Source of the DNA: Acanthosoma haemorrhoidale
Lineage: Eukaryota > Arthropoda > Insecta > Hemiptera > Acanthosomatidae
NCBI GenBank assembly: GCA_930367205.1
Contig: OV884014.1
Coordinates: forward strand, 112,667,138 to 112,731,137
Reading direction: 5' to 3'
Length of the DNA stretch: 64,000 nucleotides
Shown here: positions 1 through 10,867 of the stretch, one piece after another
How the letters are laid out: each line of letters begins with the position of its first letter
How positions within the stretch are numbered: the first letter of the stretch is position 1
Made by a program: the position numbers and the translations under genes
Notes under the pieces: generated by a model
Databases searched by the model: none
The model's input: the letters and a program-made list of their open reading frames with translations, nothing else
Told to the model about the DNA's origin: nothing

Positions 1-341
1 CGGAGTTTTCCGTTTTCCTGGAAAAATCCTCTCCTGTGTGTCTAGCTAATATCCTTCATGGTTCTTCCTTACGTTTAAAACCATCTTTATTCTCTCTTTA
101 GGAATATTTATTTCCCCTCTATTACCATTGTACTTTCCTTTTTATTGTACATATTACACTATTTTTTTTTGTTTCATAATTTATTTTTTTTCAGCTAGAA
201 TTGATGATTTATATCTGCGTTTAATTATTATTTGTTGCTTACTCGGCCAGGAGAACAATTTTTTTTTCTCGTCTATATTTGTATATATCTAATCCGGTCA
301 TAAAATAAACATATACATAATATACAATAATAAATACACTC
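1..341. other. AT-rich flank, nothing recognised
   Basis: Pyrimidine- and AT-rich sequence with T homopolymers. I see no coding-like frame, repeat or motif in it. Confidence 0.5.
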
Positions 342-350
342 AATATAGAT

Positions 351-1209
351 CAAAGTTAATAAAGCAAAATGTTCCCACATTACCTACACCCTCAGTCGCT
401 AGTCTTCTCTACTAGTTTATTTTAATTCCAGTCCTCTTCCTGTATCCGAGACAGTACGGTACTTAAGCTTCCATCTCGACAAATTACTGACCTGGAACCC
501 ACACACGAGGCTAAAAAGACAAGATCTAAACAGACGCTTTGGACAACTGTACAGACTACTTCAAAGGACATCCTATATCTCAATAGAAAACAAATTGCTA
601 ATTTACAAAGTTATATTCAAGCCAATTTGGACAACCGGAATAGAGCTATTGGGGACAGCAAAAAAGTCGAACATCAGCGTATCCAATCCTTTCAATCAAA
701 AGTCCTGAGAACAATAGTAAATGCCTCTTATTACGTCAGCAACAAAACCCTTCATAACGATCTTAATATATCCTACTCATCCAAGTTAACGAAATCGAAA
801 CCTATCTAACCACCCTAATCCCCTAGGACAGTCATTACACTGCACCACTCATCCCTATAATCCTCCTCGGAGACTAAAACGGCAGTGGCCTCGTGACCTG
901 CTATAAATACGTGATAGTCCTGGCAATAGTCAGTTACTCCAATCATGTCCTGAGCGTCTGTGGCTCTCGCGCTCTTGGTCAGCCGCAGCCGGCTTTTATC
1001 CAGTGCGGCTCCAAGACTCCGCTTCCTCCTTGGCATGCTAGGGAGGTGACAGCCTTGTGGATTTGGGAGCTCTCAGGGGTTGTTGTAAATATTGTATGAA
1101 TGAGCGAGTAAAAATTGTAAATATCGCATGAATAAGATCATTTATTACAATTACTTATTGCCCAATGAGGCAGATTGTAATTTTATCATAATAAAGTTGT
1201 CGTCGATTC
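351..1209 (+). mobile_element. Family-1 non-LTR retrotransposon, 5'-truncated copy A
   Basis: This is the 3' end of an APE-type non-LTR retrotransposon. It matches, on the opposite strand, the long copy at 25429-27746: the end of the reverse transcriptase (RYLSFHLDK, LNRRFGQLYRLLQRT, IENKLLIYKV), the C-terminal tail and the whole 3' UTR ending GAGGCAGATTGTAATTTTAT then AATAAAGTTGTCGTC. One base is missing near 679 relative to the long copy, which throws the frame, and there are several stops, so it is a pseudogene. A loose pair AATATAGAT (342-350) and AATATGGAT (1214-1222) may be the diverged target-site duplication. Family assignment is firm; the exact 5' edge is approximate. Confidence 0.85.
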
Positions 1210-1222
1210 AGAAAATATGGAT

Positions 1223-2864
1223 GATAGATAGTCGATGTGCCAATACAATGTGTACATGATAATAAATACATCCTTACAAACATAAGAGACATCGGCTTCC
1301 ATACTTAAAGCAATGGAGGAAACGAGATATCATCTGACAGAGTGTATCCATGCATAATTCATGAGCCAGCGACGCTCCCTCAAACCTATAATGCCATCTC
1401 TTTGATTCAATTTTAATTTCAAATTGCTACTAATACCACTGATGTCTGTATATGATATATTTAAGGAGAGATATTATCATCGGGTCAGGGGTAACTTCTT
1501 GAACCAGCCAACAAAACATAGAACATTGGTGCAAAGCTAGACTTTTCATATAGTCCTAATCAGTTATCAATCAGGGGTTTTTAATATGCTACCCATTTTA
1601 TAATGGCCTTTTTTTTAAATTTTTGATATACCAAAAATAAATTATGTAATTTAATTTTAATGTATTGGCCAGGTTTTTATAAATAGGGCATTGTTGTACC
1701 ATCGGGATTAATTTTTGTGTTATCATGTGTTGGTTTATTTTAGTTTATTAATACTTCTTATTTTTCCTGAGATGTGGTGCTGAACGAATCTTATCTTCTT
1801 AAACTCAAATCTTCCATCCAAGTCATCTCTACCCCTTAGAACTATTCTCGTATACTTCCATTCATGATTAATTTCCTTCCAAATTTCAACAAAAAGTTTT
1901 TTTTAATTTGCCTATTTTTACGCCGGAATTTCTGGGATTTTCAGTTTATTTTCACTGTTGCCCTGGCAGTGCACACATTGTGGTTGAATAGGTATAATGA
2001 ACTAAAACGTCTCATAATAAATATAAAGTTTTTAAGAATTAAGTTCTTTCTTCTGGGCGGCAGTCGTCCAAGGATGGTTCGGGAGGACATCGCCGCCAGT
2101 GCGAGGTCAGGTGAACATTACCACATCGTCAGCTATTGCCCTTGTGCTTCTTAATTAGATCTAAAGCTTAATTTCTTCTCTGTCACCTTCTCGTTTTCTT
2201 GGCTCTTATGGTCCATCAACAACAAGCCTTGATCTAGTATCGCCGACGAGAGTATTGTCTCCCCACCACCGCAAAAGTTCACCTAGAGCATGCAAAATTC
2301 GGATTGTAAGGACCACAGGACCATATTACAACCTAATTTCAGTAAAGGAAACGTACCCTGTCTGTTACTACGGTAACAGAACCAAAGAGCAGCGGAAGTA
2401 CAATGCTGTCAAACACTCTATAAGTTGATGCCCGAATCAAAGGGAAAGAATTTGGAGAGATAAGAGAAACTTATGTTTATTAAGAGAACTCATTGGTTCG
2501 TCAAGATAGAACATTGCATTTTCACGTTGCTCTCTCTTTGCTCATCGTGTTAAATAAATTTAAATTTTAAACTTTTCCTATCCTTCCATTTTAAAATTTC
2601 CTTTAAGACTAATGGGTTTTTCAATTTAACTTAATCACCTGGGTACTGCAGTAGTAGCTTAAACTTTATGAATACCAACAATTTCAAAATAGAATGTGAC
2701 GTCTCCCCAAAAACTAAAACTGCCAACTTTAATTTTTTGTAGAGAGTTTTGGTTTGTGAATGTGCCGTATGTATGACCAATGAATATATACCAACTTATA
2801 GTTTCTTATAGATAAATATTGACAATAAAGCGTTTTCTCTTTTATCTTATTTCTCAATATGGGA
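1223..2864. other. AT-rich stretch, nothing recognised
   Basis: Mostly low-complexity AT-rich sequence. The longest open frame (1864-2154) has no recognisable domain and spans T runs, so I do not call it a gene. A short hairpin (CTGTTAC/GTAACAG) lies near 2360-2380. Confidence 0.4.
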
Positions 2865-2867
2865 TTT

Positions 2868-2945
2868 ATAATTGACAGGATATCTGGCTTTGGCTGTTAA
2901 TTATCAATAATTGAAAATAATTGTCGGGGCTGAGCCATAACGAAA
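2868..2945 (+). repeat. SINE 3' segment (tRNA-derived SINE family), partial
   Basis: Shares the block TTTGGCTGTTAATTATCAAT, then an ATAAT stretch and GTCGGGGC, with the minus-strand SINE at 18500-18690 and with 39715-39790. The tRNA-like head is not visible here, so this would be a 5'-truncated tail. The match is short and diverged. Confidence 0.4.
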
Positions 2946-3174
2946 ATCTGGCATTTCCCATTTGTGCTGTTCATAGGACGAGAGACCGTTCATAAAGCTG
3001 AACATAACATAATAGAGTTAATGTTATAGTTAGGGAATATGTTAGTTAATTATTCGAGTGGATGATTGTTAAATAACAATGAACTACATTAGAAGTGGCT
3101 AATCATAATTTGTGTTTTTGAGGCACAACCAGAATGAACTTATTGTTGTTGCATTCTGTTGTAACTAATTCTTA

Positions 3175-3794
3175 CCAACTGTCGGGTTGTCACTAGGAGG
3201 TGCCTGATCACCTAGCCCTGGTGACAAGTGCGGATTGATCGAGTTAATAACCTGGACAATTGTTCCATGACGGCGTTACTATCTGACTCCATTTTATGGT
3301 AGATATGTGCCCCGACAATGCACTATGTTCAAGAGAAGAGGTACTGAGGTTTCATAAAGAATAGGACATGTTCAGAGTTCGAGCGGGGGCCCGGCAGCGT
3401 CACAGGTACAAGTCGTCAGAGGGTCTGCAAGGAGACTAAAAGACAAGGTCTAAAAGACTCGGAGGCGATGAGGAGAGAGTAGGGTTTAGGGTCAGAAGCC
3501 CCGGGGTTAAATACCATTTCCGCTTCCTGCCGGAAGGTGTCGCAGGTCTAAAAAGGGTCTGTTTATGGCGGCCAGGTGGCCAACCCTTTCAGGTTTATGA
3601 CCGCCGGGTTGCGACCCTTGGTCTAAAAGGGTTTATTTATGGCTGACGGCTGTCGACCCTCTTACGTTTGACTTGTTTATGACTGCCGGTCCCGTGCATG
3701 GTTTATTGCTTAAAACTTCTACAATGATTTACATTATATATGCTCCAGAGTATAGTGTGATTTAACTTATGTAGTTAGCGGTCGCTACACCAAC
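3175..3794 (+). mobile_element. Solo LTR, copy 1, with 5-bp target-site duplication
   Basis: The LTR proper is 3180-3789 (610 bp). It begins TGTCGGG and ends GCTACA, so it carries the 5'-TG...CA-3' ends of LTR retroelements. It is flanked on both sides by CCAAC (3175-3179 and 3790-3794). The same sequence recurs inverted at 52313-52873 and 58812-59580, each with its own different 5-bp duplication, which fixes the boundaries. No internal gag/pol lies beside it, so it is a solo LTR left by LTR-LTR recombination. A 5-bp duplication is usual for several LTR superfamilies, so I do not assign one. Confidence 0.87.
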
Positions 3795-4205
3795 ATCTCT
3801 ACAATCTTTTCTTGTTGTCAGAACTTGATGCAGACGATGTCCTTAAGTAAATTTTATCAACCCAACAACTCTTTTTTATCAACGTAAGCCGATTTTCAAA
3901 CATAACCATTCACTCATTATAATATTACCCATCAGATATGAATGTTCCATTTTAAAAAAAAACTAAAATTTGTTAAAAAGGATTAGGGTTTGTCGATTTT
4001 GTGTCGAAATTCCCTTTCGATAAATTGAAAATCTGGCGATAAGAAGGTCATGTTCTGCATCGCTTATGCGTGGAAGTGTAAAAGGAAAAATTTGCATAAA
4101 ATGTAATAAAATAGTGGAAGCATTAAATTTTATTGCAATGTAAATTGTCTCTTTTAAAGGATGATTACACCGGAGTGTCGAGAGCAATTTCATAATTATT
4201 CACCG
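3795..4205. other. Unannotated AT-rich stretch
   Basis: No recognisable gene. The minus-strand frame 3963-4193 (76 codons) has no domain I know and no compositional sign of coding. Confidence 0.35.
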
Positions 4206-4212
4206 ACTCATT

Positions 4213-4250
4213 TATAAATCAGTGCGCACTTCAGTCGGTCCTCAGTCGGT
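4213..4250 (+). promoter_or_regulatory. Candidate core promoter: TATA box plus Inr
   Basis: TATAAA at 4213-4218 is followed by two copies of the arthropod initiator match TCAGTC at 4231-4236 and 4242-4247. The A of the second Inr (4244) lies 31 bp from the TATA start, the spacing used by RNA polymerase II. The segment 4220-4280 is also richer in G+C than its surroundings. No reading frame is recognisable downstream, so the transcript would start with a non-coding first exon or be a non-coding RNA. The motif spacing is visible; function is inference. Confidence 0.4.
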
Positions 4251-4289
4251 TCTTTGATCGCTTCCTCTCAGGTAGATCGCTGATTGATC

Positions 4290-5480
4290 TCTCAATTTTC
4301 ACTTGTGGCATTTTTTTGATAATTGGATTTTAGTTGGTTTTTGAAGGGATCTATTATACTCGATTGACATTTTTGAAAACCACGTATGTGAACCGATTTT
4401 TTAAAACGTATTTTGGTCTTGTTCTCAAATTTTGTCTTATAAATTGTAAACTTAATTGACTTTATGAAATCATATCTTCTTCGTCTTTGCTAAAATTTTT
4501 GCTTAATTATTTATTTAGAACGATTATTATGACATTAATAAATAGACACATAAAAAATAATAGGTTATTTTCCTATAAATTCCCTATTTTGGTTTCACTA
4601 GTATCACTGGTTTGGTTTCCCCCTCAATTAACCAAGGGTTACCTGGTTGGTTGGTTTCTTACACTTAGGGTTTTAACAATCCCATCTTTTTTATCTATAT
4701 TCATATAATTCTATACTCATTCGAAAAGTAAATTAAATTAGATAACAAAAATATTGTTATAGCAAACGGCGAATTTGTGCGCAATTGCATATCAAGTTTT
4801 CATGCTATTTTTAAACGGTTGACATAATATCTATACCAACCAGGATACGTAGCGTATTTTAGAGTAAATGAAAATTTTTGTACATTTTTTTGAATAACGA
4901 AAATAAGGAATATTGCATTTTCCCAGAGGAAATGACCAATGATTACCAGTGGAAACGTAAGAAAATGTTGGATATATTTAAAATTGTATTAAATGAATTA
5001 ATTGTTGATAGAAAAACATTAACCAATCTATCATTTATAGCCATCGAAATTTTATGTCGAGTAAACAGTTCCACAAACCGAATTTATTGCAATTTTGTAG
5101 TAAGTTTAGAATTATTAAATCAAAAAAAACATGTTAAAATATAACTATTTTGTTCTCAGTGGTAATGACCACAATCCAATGATTTGAGGACCATTTTTGC
5201 TCCGAAAACTTCAGTTGATTGACAAACATTTAAACCGTTTTGGTTTAATTTTTTTTTGTCCCCTCCTATTCATTATATAGCTGTTTTATTCAATATTTAA
5301 AGAATGGTTACTGCAAGTTTTTCTGCATAATCCATGTTTTTACAGATGTTAGTTTTTTTTAATTTATCCACCCCTTACAATGCATATGTTATGCAGTAAA
5401 CGTTTTTTTGAAAAGGAGCCACCCACAACTAATTTATAATATCGTTTATAATTTATAATTTGTTCTAAAAATGTTTAAAA
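4290..5480. other. AT-rich stretch with unrecognised small frames
   Basis: Open frames at 4487-4708 and 4878-5144 on the plus strand show no domain and very AT-biased codons. I see no repeat shared with the rest of the window. Confidence 0.35.
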
Positions 5481-5570
5481 AAGGGATGAAGAAAAAAAAA
5501 ATTATCAATAGTCAATAGTTTTGCTAACGGTATTCAGTGATTTATATGCATAATTATTTCTCTGTTGCAG

Positions 5571-5606
5571 GTATGAACGATTTCACTATTTAAGCGCATT
5601 TTTGTG
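5571..5606 (+). other. Micro-exon-like cassette A (36 nt)
   Basis: A pyrimidine-rich run ending TCTCTGTTGCAG (3' splice-site form) is followed by 36 nt and then GTAAGA (5' splice-site form). One phase reads YERFHYLSAFLW without a stop. The upstream 80 bp and the segment itself resemble 56777-56891, which has the same AG/GTAAG arrangement. It may be an alternative or orphan exon, or part of an unrecognised repeat. Low confidence as a real exon. Confidence 0.25.
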
Positions 5607-5609
5607 GTA

Positions 5610-6320
5610 AGAAATCTTAATCTTAAAACTTACATTTTTTTAAAGTTTTTTATTTTTTTAACATTTATTTAAATTGTTGACTTTTATCCGTCAACAATTG
5701 TCTGAAAGTCTGTATTAATCAATTTAAGTTAGTGTGTAGGTAATTAATATATAGTTTTAATTGCATTATAAAAATAAATGTTAAACAGACGGTGCCTTGA
5801 TTTATCATATTTAGTATAGAAACTTGTAGAATGATAATTCATAAAAAAATACAAATATAATCTTATTTGTATGTTACTGTATTGAATGTATTTTGACTTA
5901 GTTGATACAGCATTTATCAAGGAAACTTTAATCAGTAAAATAAATAATAAATACTATTAGAGGACTTAGTAACCCCAAAAATATATTAGCCGCCAGAGTT
6001 AAGTGCAATTAAGGTTTTTATGTCTTGCAGGGGCTTTAAATGTTTTTATAGGCGCTCGTAAATCCGACAATAAGAAGGGATTCTCTCGCTAAAGTAGAAT
6101 TCCCTTCCCGTCGTCTCTTCTGCCAGGCCGGTTGTAATAAAAAAAAAAAATTATTAGTCTAATTTGTTTTACTTATTGTTTTTGTTTAAAGGGACAATAA
6201 ATTCGTAATGAAATTTTCAGTTTTGTTTCAGTGTCTGCAAAATATCTGATTTAGGTTTGAATTATTTTGTTTGATAATAAATAATATCATGGAATTTACA
6301 ACAATTGTCATAACGACCAA
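5610..6320. other. AT-rich stretch
   Basis: No coding-like frame. A small less AT-rich patch lies around 6045-6130. Nothing recognised. Confidence 0.35.
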
Positions 6321-6324
6321 GGTA

Positions 6325-6385
6325 ATGCGCCTGATTTTCACGCTGGCGTTGAGGGTTCGAGTTCAACCCTGAAAATTATTTTATT
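6325..6385 (+). repeat. tRNA-like fragment with B box
   Basis: Contains GGGTTCGAGTTCAACCC (about 6353-6369), a polymerase III B-box match able to form a T-arm-like stem. No convincing A box, anticodon stem or acceptor stem can be drawn, so this is not called a tRNA gene; a decayed SINE head is more likely. Confidence 0.3.
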
Positions 6386-6488
6386 CTACAATTATATTTC
6401 TGTTGCTCATTAACTCTTAAAAAGAAACTTTATTTGGTATAAAACACAAATGTACAATTATATATGTTTACAGGCTACGAGCTCGAAG

Positions 6489-6767
6489 GCGACTGAGGTC
6501 CATAAAGAACCAACCAACTATCTTATGCCTAAGGGCTATTTATCTGTGTAGGAAAGCGGTAGTAGGAAAGGGCACATACAGAAAAGGTCGTGGGAGCCAA
6601 TTATTTAGAATAGGGATCTGGAAAGGGAAGATAAGTTACTAATAGGATAAGATAACATGATTATAATAGGGCTGATTATTATAACTTATGCGACACAGTC
6701 CTTATGATCTTACTCATAAACATACCATGTTGATGATAAGATTATATATATATGACATAACTTACGA
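6489..6767 (+). repeat. Interspersed repeat R, copy 1
   Basis: Collinear with 57496-57776 in the same orientation: GCGACTGAGG, CTTATGCCTAAGG, GAAAAGGTCG, GGAGCCAATTATTTAGAATA, GGAAGATAAGTTACTAATA and the closing TATATGACATAAC. No transposase or RT frame is inside and no clear terminal repeats or duplication are visible. Possibly a non-autonomous element or LTR fragment. Confidence 0.65.
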
Positions 6768-6779
6768 TGAAATCACCTC

Positions 6780-7430
6780 CCAGTGCCAAAGGCGTTGGTA
6801 TAATGCGTTAACATGTGACCTAAGGGTCTCTATAGTTGAAAATGATGTCATATCAGATATCGAAGACTTAGAAGTCACTCAGATTTCACCCTGATTCGTA
6901 AAAAGTGGCAGCTAAAAGATATTTTAGATAACTGTTCACTCTTATAAAGTGTAGTCATTGACAGAGAAGCAATCAGTTGGAATGCTATGAATCAGGGCGG
7001 TTGGACACAAGACTGACCACAACGAACAAACTGTGACAAGCTGATCAATACTTACAATCGTACCGACTTATCAACTGAAATTACTTTACTGCTTCACTCA
7101 TATAACTTGGACTGTATGAAATCAGAACACAGCAGCATACAATAGTGTGGTTAGCCAGGATTTGTTAATATCATTTATACTGACAATATCACAACAAATA
7201 AAACGGACGACGGAGAGTCTGCAACTTTCTTCTGTGCCATCTTTATTAATTTATTCTTCTTCTCTTAATCCAGGATGCTGTGGAATATTCGTTCAAATTT
7301 GTACACTAATTTGTAATTTTGAACTACGATCCTGATACTTGCATACATAAATACGGAAATTGTTGTTTTTTTTTCCTAATCTCAAAGTTTAAAAGTAAAC
7401 CCTGTTCGAACTTTTGCGTTAAGATTCTAT
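6780..7430. other. Unannotated stretch
   Basis: Two short plus-strand frames (6688-6894, 7147-7335) have no recognisable domain. No repeat match inside the window. Confidence 0.3.
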
Positions 7431-7439
7431 CCTTGCAAT

Positions 7440-7820
7440 GTTCTTTTGCTCCTGGTTTTCGACGCTGAATGTAGAATCAAAACCCGCCTTCTGGCTCGCT
7501 GAAGAAGTAACTCCCGACGATGAAAGCTCCAAACGAACTATTGTCAGGGCTCCAGGAAAGATCGAACGCTCTTCGTGCCTCCGTGAAGCCCGGAGCTGCT
7601 GGATGGATCTGGAAAGGTAATCAGTGGTATTTAAAATTCAGCGAGTGGAGGCGGCCTATTTCCCGCCTTGTTAGCGGTCTCCTATTGGCCGGGCTAATAG
7701 CCGCTCGCCGCCGGAATAGCCAATGAGCTTTGTTCCCGGCTTTAAATCAACCAATAGCCGGCCAGGGGCCGTTTAATTCCTTTCTATTGGTCCTAACCCT
7801 CGGCCTCATTCCTATTCTAC
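7440..7820. promoter_or_regulatory. GC-rich patch with four CCAAT boxes
   Basis: A clear G+C-rich island in AT-rich surroundings. CCAAT or its complement ATTGG occurs at 7684-7688, 7720-7724, 7751-7755 and 7786-7790, each with GC-rich neighbours, and TTTAAAT lies at 7741-7747. Clustered CCAAT boxes (the NF-Y type site) at 30-35 bp spacing are typical of promoters. Overlapping frames at 7438-7620 and 7520-7726 have no known domain. Promoter or enhancer function is inference. Confidence 0.35.
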
Positions 7821-8106
7821 CCCAGCTTCCCCTGGACAAAGGATTTGTAGCAAACCGAAGTGCTCAAATAAGTTTCGCTCATTAAGTACAGTAAATAACT
7901 TAATTTTGATTATGAACACGTACTTAAGCTGTACGTAATTTTTTGTTGTGCCAACCTTTCACAGACATGGTCTCTTATAGTATTCTTATACTCTGACTGA
8001 GATATCAAGGAAAATATTATAACGTAACAATACTCTGTCTTACACAAAATGCCAATATAATCATGTTATAAATACTCTGTCTGGTATATATAATGTAAAT
8101 ATTAAA

Positions 8107-8165
8107 CTAGCTCTCTAATTATAAGATTAAGGATGAGGGAAAAATAAAGGAATATTTGTAGGGCT
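8107..8165 (-). repeat. Family-3 non-LTR 3'-end fragment
   Basis: Shares AGCTCTC, then GATTAAGGATGAGGGAAAAA and AAAGGAATATTTG, with the 3' ends of family-3 elements at 15239-15313, 34405 and 46095. Only the last 60 bp or so is present, with no adjacent poly(T). Confidence 0.45.
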
Positions 8166-8169
8166 TGGG

Positions 8170-8790
8170 AATGCAATATTGTACTATGATAATAGCAAAC
8201 TCTTTAAATAATAATTAATCTATATAAAGAGCGAGAAACAAATAGTTGTCAGGCCGCTGCTAGGAGTCTTCCCAGTGGAATTCCCTTGCTTCGTCGTGCT
8301 AAAACTAGAATTTACTCAACCTTTCTCTGACATCGCACCACACCTTCCCTTTAGCATCCTATAGTAGTTTTAGGTAAGGTCCGAAAGTGAGCCTCATCAC
8401 CTAGTCTCCATTTGCTTTGTATAATTGTAACTTATTTTTTTTCCCCCTTCCTGAGGTAAAAATCTCAAACAGGGTTTCCCCACAAGCATGTGAAGTGAGC
8501 TCATGGGGGGTACGTCACCTTATGTTTGTTTTTTTCCTTTATTGCATTATCATCAACAAATACAGAAAAAAAAAAAAGAAGACATAAATTCAAAAACAAA
8601 AACAAAATCTGATCTTATTATCTACTATTTACAGTCCCTAATTCTAAAAACCTTAAATCTATTTATATACAAGGGGTGTGCATCCTTTTCCCCCTTAAGT
8701 ATAATTTTAACCTTAATCAGAATAGTATTTGTGTCAGAAACTGCTTAAAATGCAGTAAAAGAAGCTATCTCTCACACAAAGTTCTCCTAA
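8170..8790. other. Unannotated; weak TATA and hairpin signals
   Basis: TATATAAA at 8221-8228 is followed by TCAGGC with its A at 8251, a TATA-Inr-like spacing but a poor Inr. Around 8375-8430, GTGAGCCTCATCACCT resembles the family-2 3' stem-loop and may be a very old relic. Nothing else recognised. Confidence 0.25.
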
Positions 8791-8804
8791 CTTTTCGTAA
8801 TTGA

Positions 8805-9651
8805 TTGATTAATTAACAACAACTTTATTATGATAAAATTACCATCCGTCTCATTGGGCAATAACTAATTGTGATAAATGATCTCATTCATACCATATTT
8901 ACAATTTTCATTCACTCACTCATTCATACTGTATATACAAACAGCCCGAAGGCCCCCCAAGTCCACATGGTTGTCACGTCGCTCGCGTGCGAAAGAGGAA
9001 GCGGAGTCTTGGGAAGTCCCCCACGCTCCTTCGTTAGCTTCCTCACTGGATACGAGCCAGCGGAGGCTGACCAAAATCGCGAGAGCCACATACGCTCAGG
9101 ACATGATTGGAGAAACTGATCATTGCCAGGACTCCATCTGTCACTTATTTATAGCAGGTCACGAGGCCACTGCCGTTTCAATCTCCGAGGAGGATTGTAG
9201 GGATGAGTGGTGCAGTGCAATGACTGTGCTAAAGGATTAGGGTGGTCGGATAAGTTACTATGAAATTTTATGAATATGGAAGGGATGAGTTCTAGATTGT
9301 AAGGTATATTAAGATCGTTATGAAGAGTTTGGTTGCTGACGTAATAAGGGGGATTTACTATTGTTCTCGGTACTTTTGATTGAAAGGATTGGATGCGCTT
9401 GATGTTCGACTTTTTTGCTGTCCCCCGTAGCTCTATTCCGTATGTCCAGATTGGCTTAAGTATAACTTTGTAAATTAGTAATTTATTTTCTATTGAGAGA
9501 AGGGGAGTCCTTCGAAGTAGTCTGTACAGTTGTCCAAAGCGTCTGTTTATTTCTTGTCTTTTTAGCGTCGTATGTGGGCTCCAGGTCAGCCGTTTGTCGG
9601 CATGGAAGCCTAAGTACCGTACTGTCTTGGACACAGGGAGAGGAATCGATA
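8805..9651 (-). mobile_element. Family-1 non-LTR retrotransposon, copy B with 12-bp TSD
   Basis: A 5'-truncated minus-strand copy. It is bounded by TTTCGTAATTGA at 8793-8804 and again at 9652-9663, a perfect 12-bp target-site duplication. The 3' end reads AATAAAG then TTGTTGTTAATTAATCAA. It carries the 3' part of ORF2 and the full 3' UTR. The truncation falls just after the RT catalytic region, so it was inert on arrival. Confidence 0.88.
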
Positions 9652-9652
9652 T
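9149..9652 (-). pseudogene. ORF2 C-terminal fragment of copy B
   Basis: About 167 codons stay open from the truncation point to the stop. Visible are the post-palm RT motifs PVSKTVRYLGFH and LTWSPHTTLKRQEINRRFGQ, the segment IENKLLIYKVILKPIWTYGI, and the family C-terminus RLKRQWPRDLL. The catalytic FADD block is absent. The frame runs on upstream into unrelated flanking DNA to 9751, so an N-terminus of 33 residues predicted there is not part of the element. Confidence 0.8.
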
Positions 9653-9837
9653 TTCGTAATTGAAACGAGAGTAAACTTTATCATTTTTATTTCTGAGTCC
9701 GAACGAAGAGAATAAATATATCTGGAACCCTAACATTCCCCTAGTGTTCACTGAATATATTTTTTAAGTTATACAGTTACGTTTCATAACCCACATTTAA
9801 GTGGTCAAATGCACTAGAAAGCGGTTCATCTAGCCAT

Positions 9838-10047
9838 ATGAAATCGTATTATATGAATAATAATAAACAAATATGGAAATATTTCCTGATAGGAATAATG
9901 ATAATTGTTGCTCTATGTAATAGCGAAATAAGATCTATGGAAATTAGCTGGAAGTCGGCAGAATTGTTGAAGGAAGATTGCGGACTATCCCCGCTGAGTG
10001 GAGAGGAAGTTGTTGTTGACTCTTCTTCGGGCTGGAGGAACTTTTAA
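9838..10047 (+). CDS. Small ORF with signal-peptide-like N-terminus, uncertain
   Basis: A 69-codon frame starts with basic residues, then the hydrophobic run YFLIGIMIIVALCNS (residues about 15-29), shaped like a secretory signal peptide, and then an acidic, serine-rich tail (SPLSGEEVVVDSSS). An upstream in-frame ATG is only five codons from the second. The 3' half lies in a local G+C rise (9940-10180). I recognise no family. It may be a small secreted peptide, a first exon, or chance. Confidence 0.2.
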   Translation: MKSYYMNNNKQIWKYFLIGIMIIVALCNSEIRSMEISWKSAELLKEDCGLSPLSGEEVVVDSSSGWRNF

Positions 10048-10860
10048 TTGAAAGCCGAGTCCCAAAGGTCCGAAGTCCAGGGACTTTAATTAAAGCGTTT
10101 ATCCGCCATTGGCTGACTCTAGGGTCTACCACTCATCAGGGTGTTTGCTTTATCTGCACCGGACAGCCAATATTCCGCATCTTATTCGGGGTAACTCGAG
10201 CAAAAATATTATAACCGTATGCTAAAGACCTTCAAACAAATTCTTTATAAATAGACTTGCAAAAAAAAAAATGACATGACATTCCGAAAACAAATACTTA
10301 CTCATTAATTCAAACATTAAACATTACTGAATAAATAATTTTAACAATTGAAGGCCTAAACAGATTTCTGCGTTAAGAAATTAATAAAAACGCAGAGGTA
10401 ACGGAATTATTAGAAGAGTAACCCTTTATGTTTTTGTAATTTGATTGTTTGGTTAATGTATGTATGTACTCCAAACCAACATAAACATGAACTCCCTGTA
10501 AAAAAACAATGGTTTAAATGAAGTATATTTATCTATTATTTCGATTTGATATTAAACTTCTATATGTTGGGATTTTTCATTTATTTTTTTGCTATTTTTT
10601 GTTTGATCAAACTTTGCGTCCATGGGCTTCTAACAATTCTGCGTATGAGGGTGGTGTCTAATCTAAGTCTCTTTATCACTGTCCTCTTGAGGCTTGAGCT
10701 CCCAGTATGTAATTAAATTTAATATTTTCTCGGCAAATATTGCTATTGATGAAAATAATAAGCTTAAACCACAACTGACATACACATTATAACATTTTAG
10801 TTAACTGAAATGAAATGGTGGTATGTAATAATTTAATTGAGCTTGTTGTGTAAATCTGAC
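10048..10860. other. Unannotated, partly GC-enriched
   Basis: 10048-10190 continues the G+C-richer patch and holds ATTGG and CCAAT boxes (near 10107 and 10168). The rest is AT-rich and empty. Confidence 0.3.
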
Positions 10861-10867
10861 CCTAGAA

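Noticed and set aside
6325..6385. Functional tRNA gene
   Set aside because: A B box is present but no acceptor or anticodon stems can be drawn.
8878..9240. 120-codon plus-strand frame as a gene
   Set aside because: It is antisense to the family-1 3' UTR and C-terminus in copy B; equivalents at 22889-23218, 24222-24419 and 32717-32968 have the same cause.
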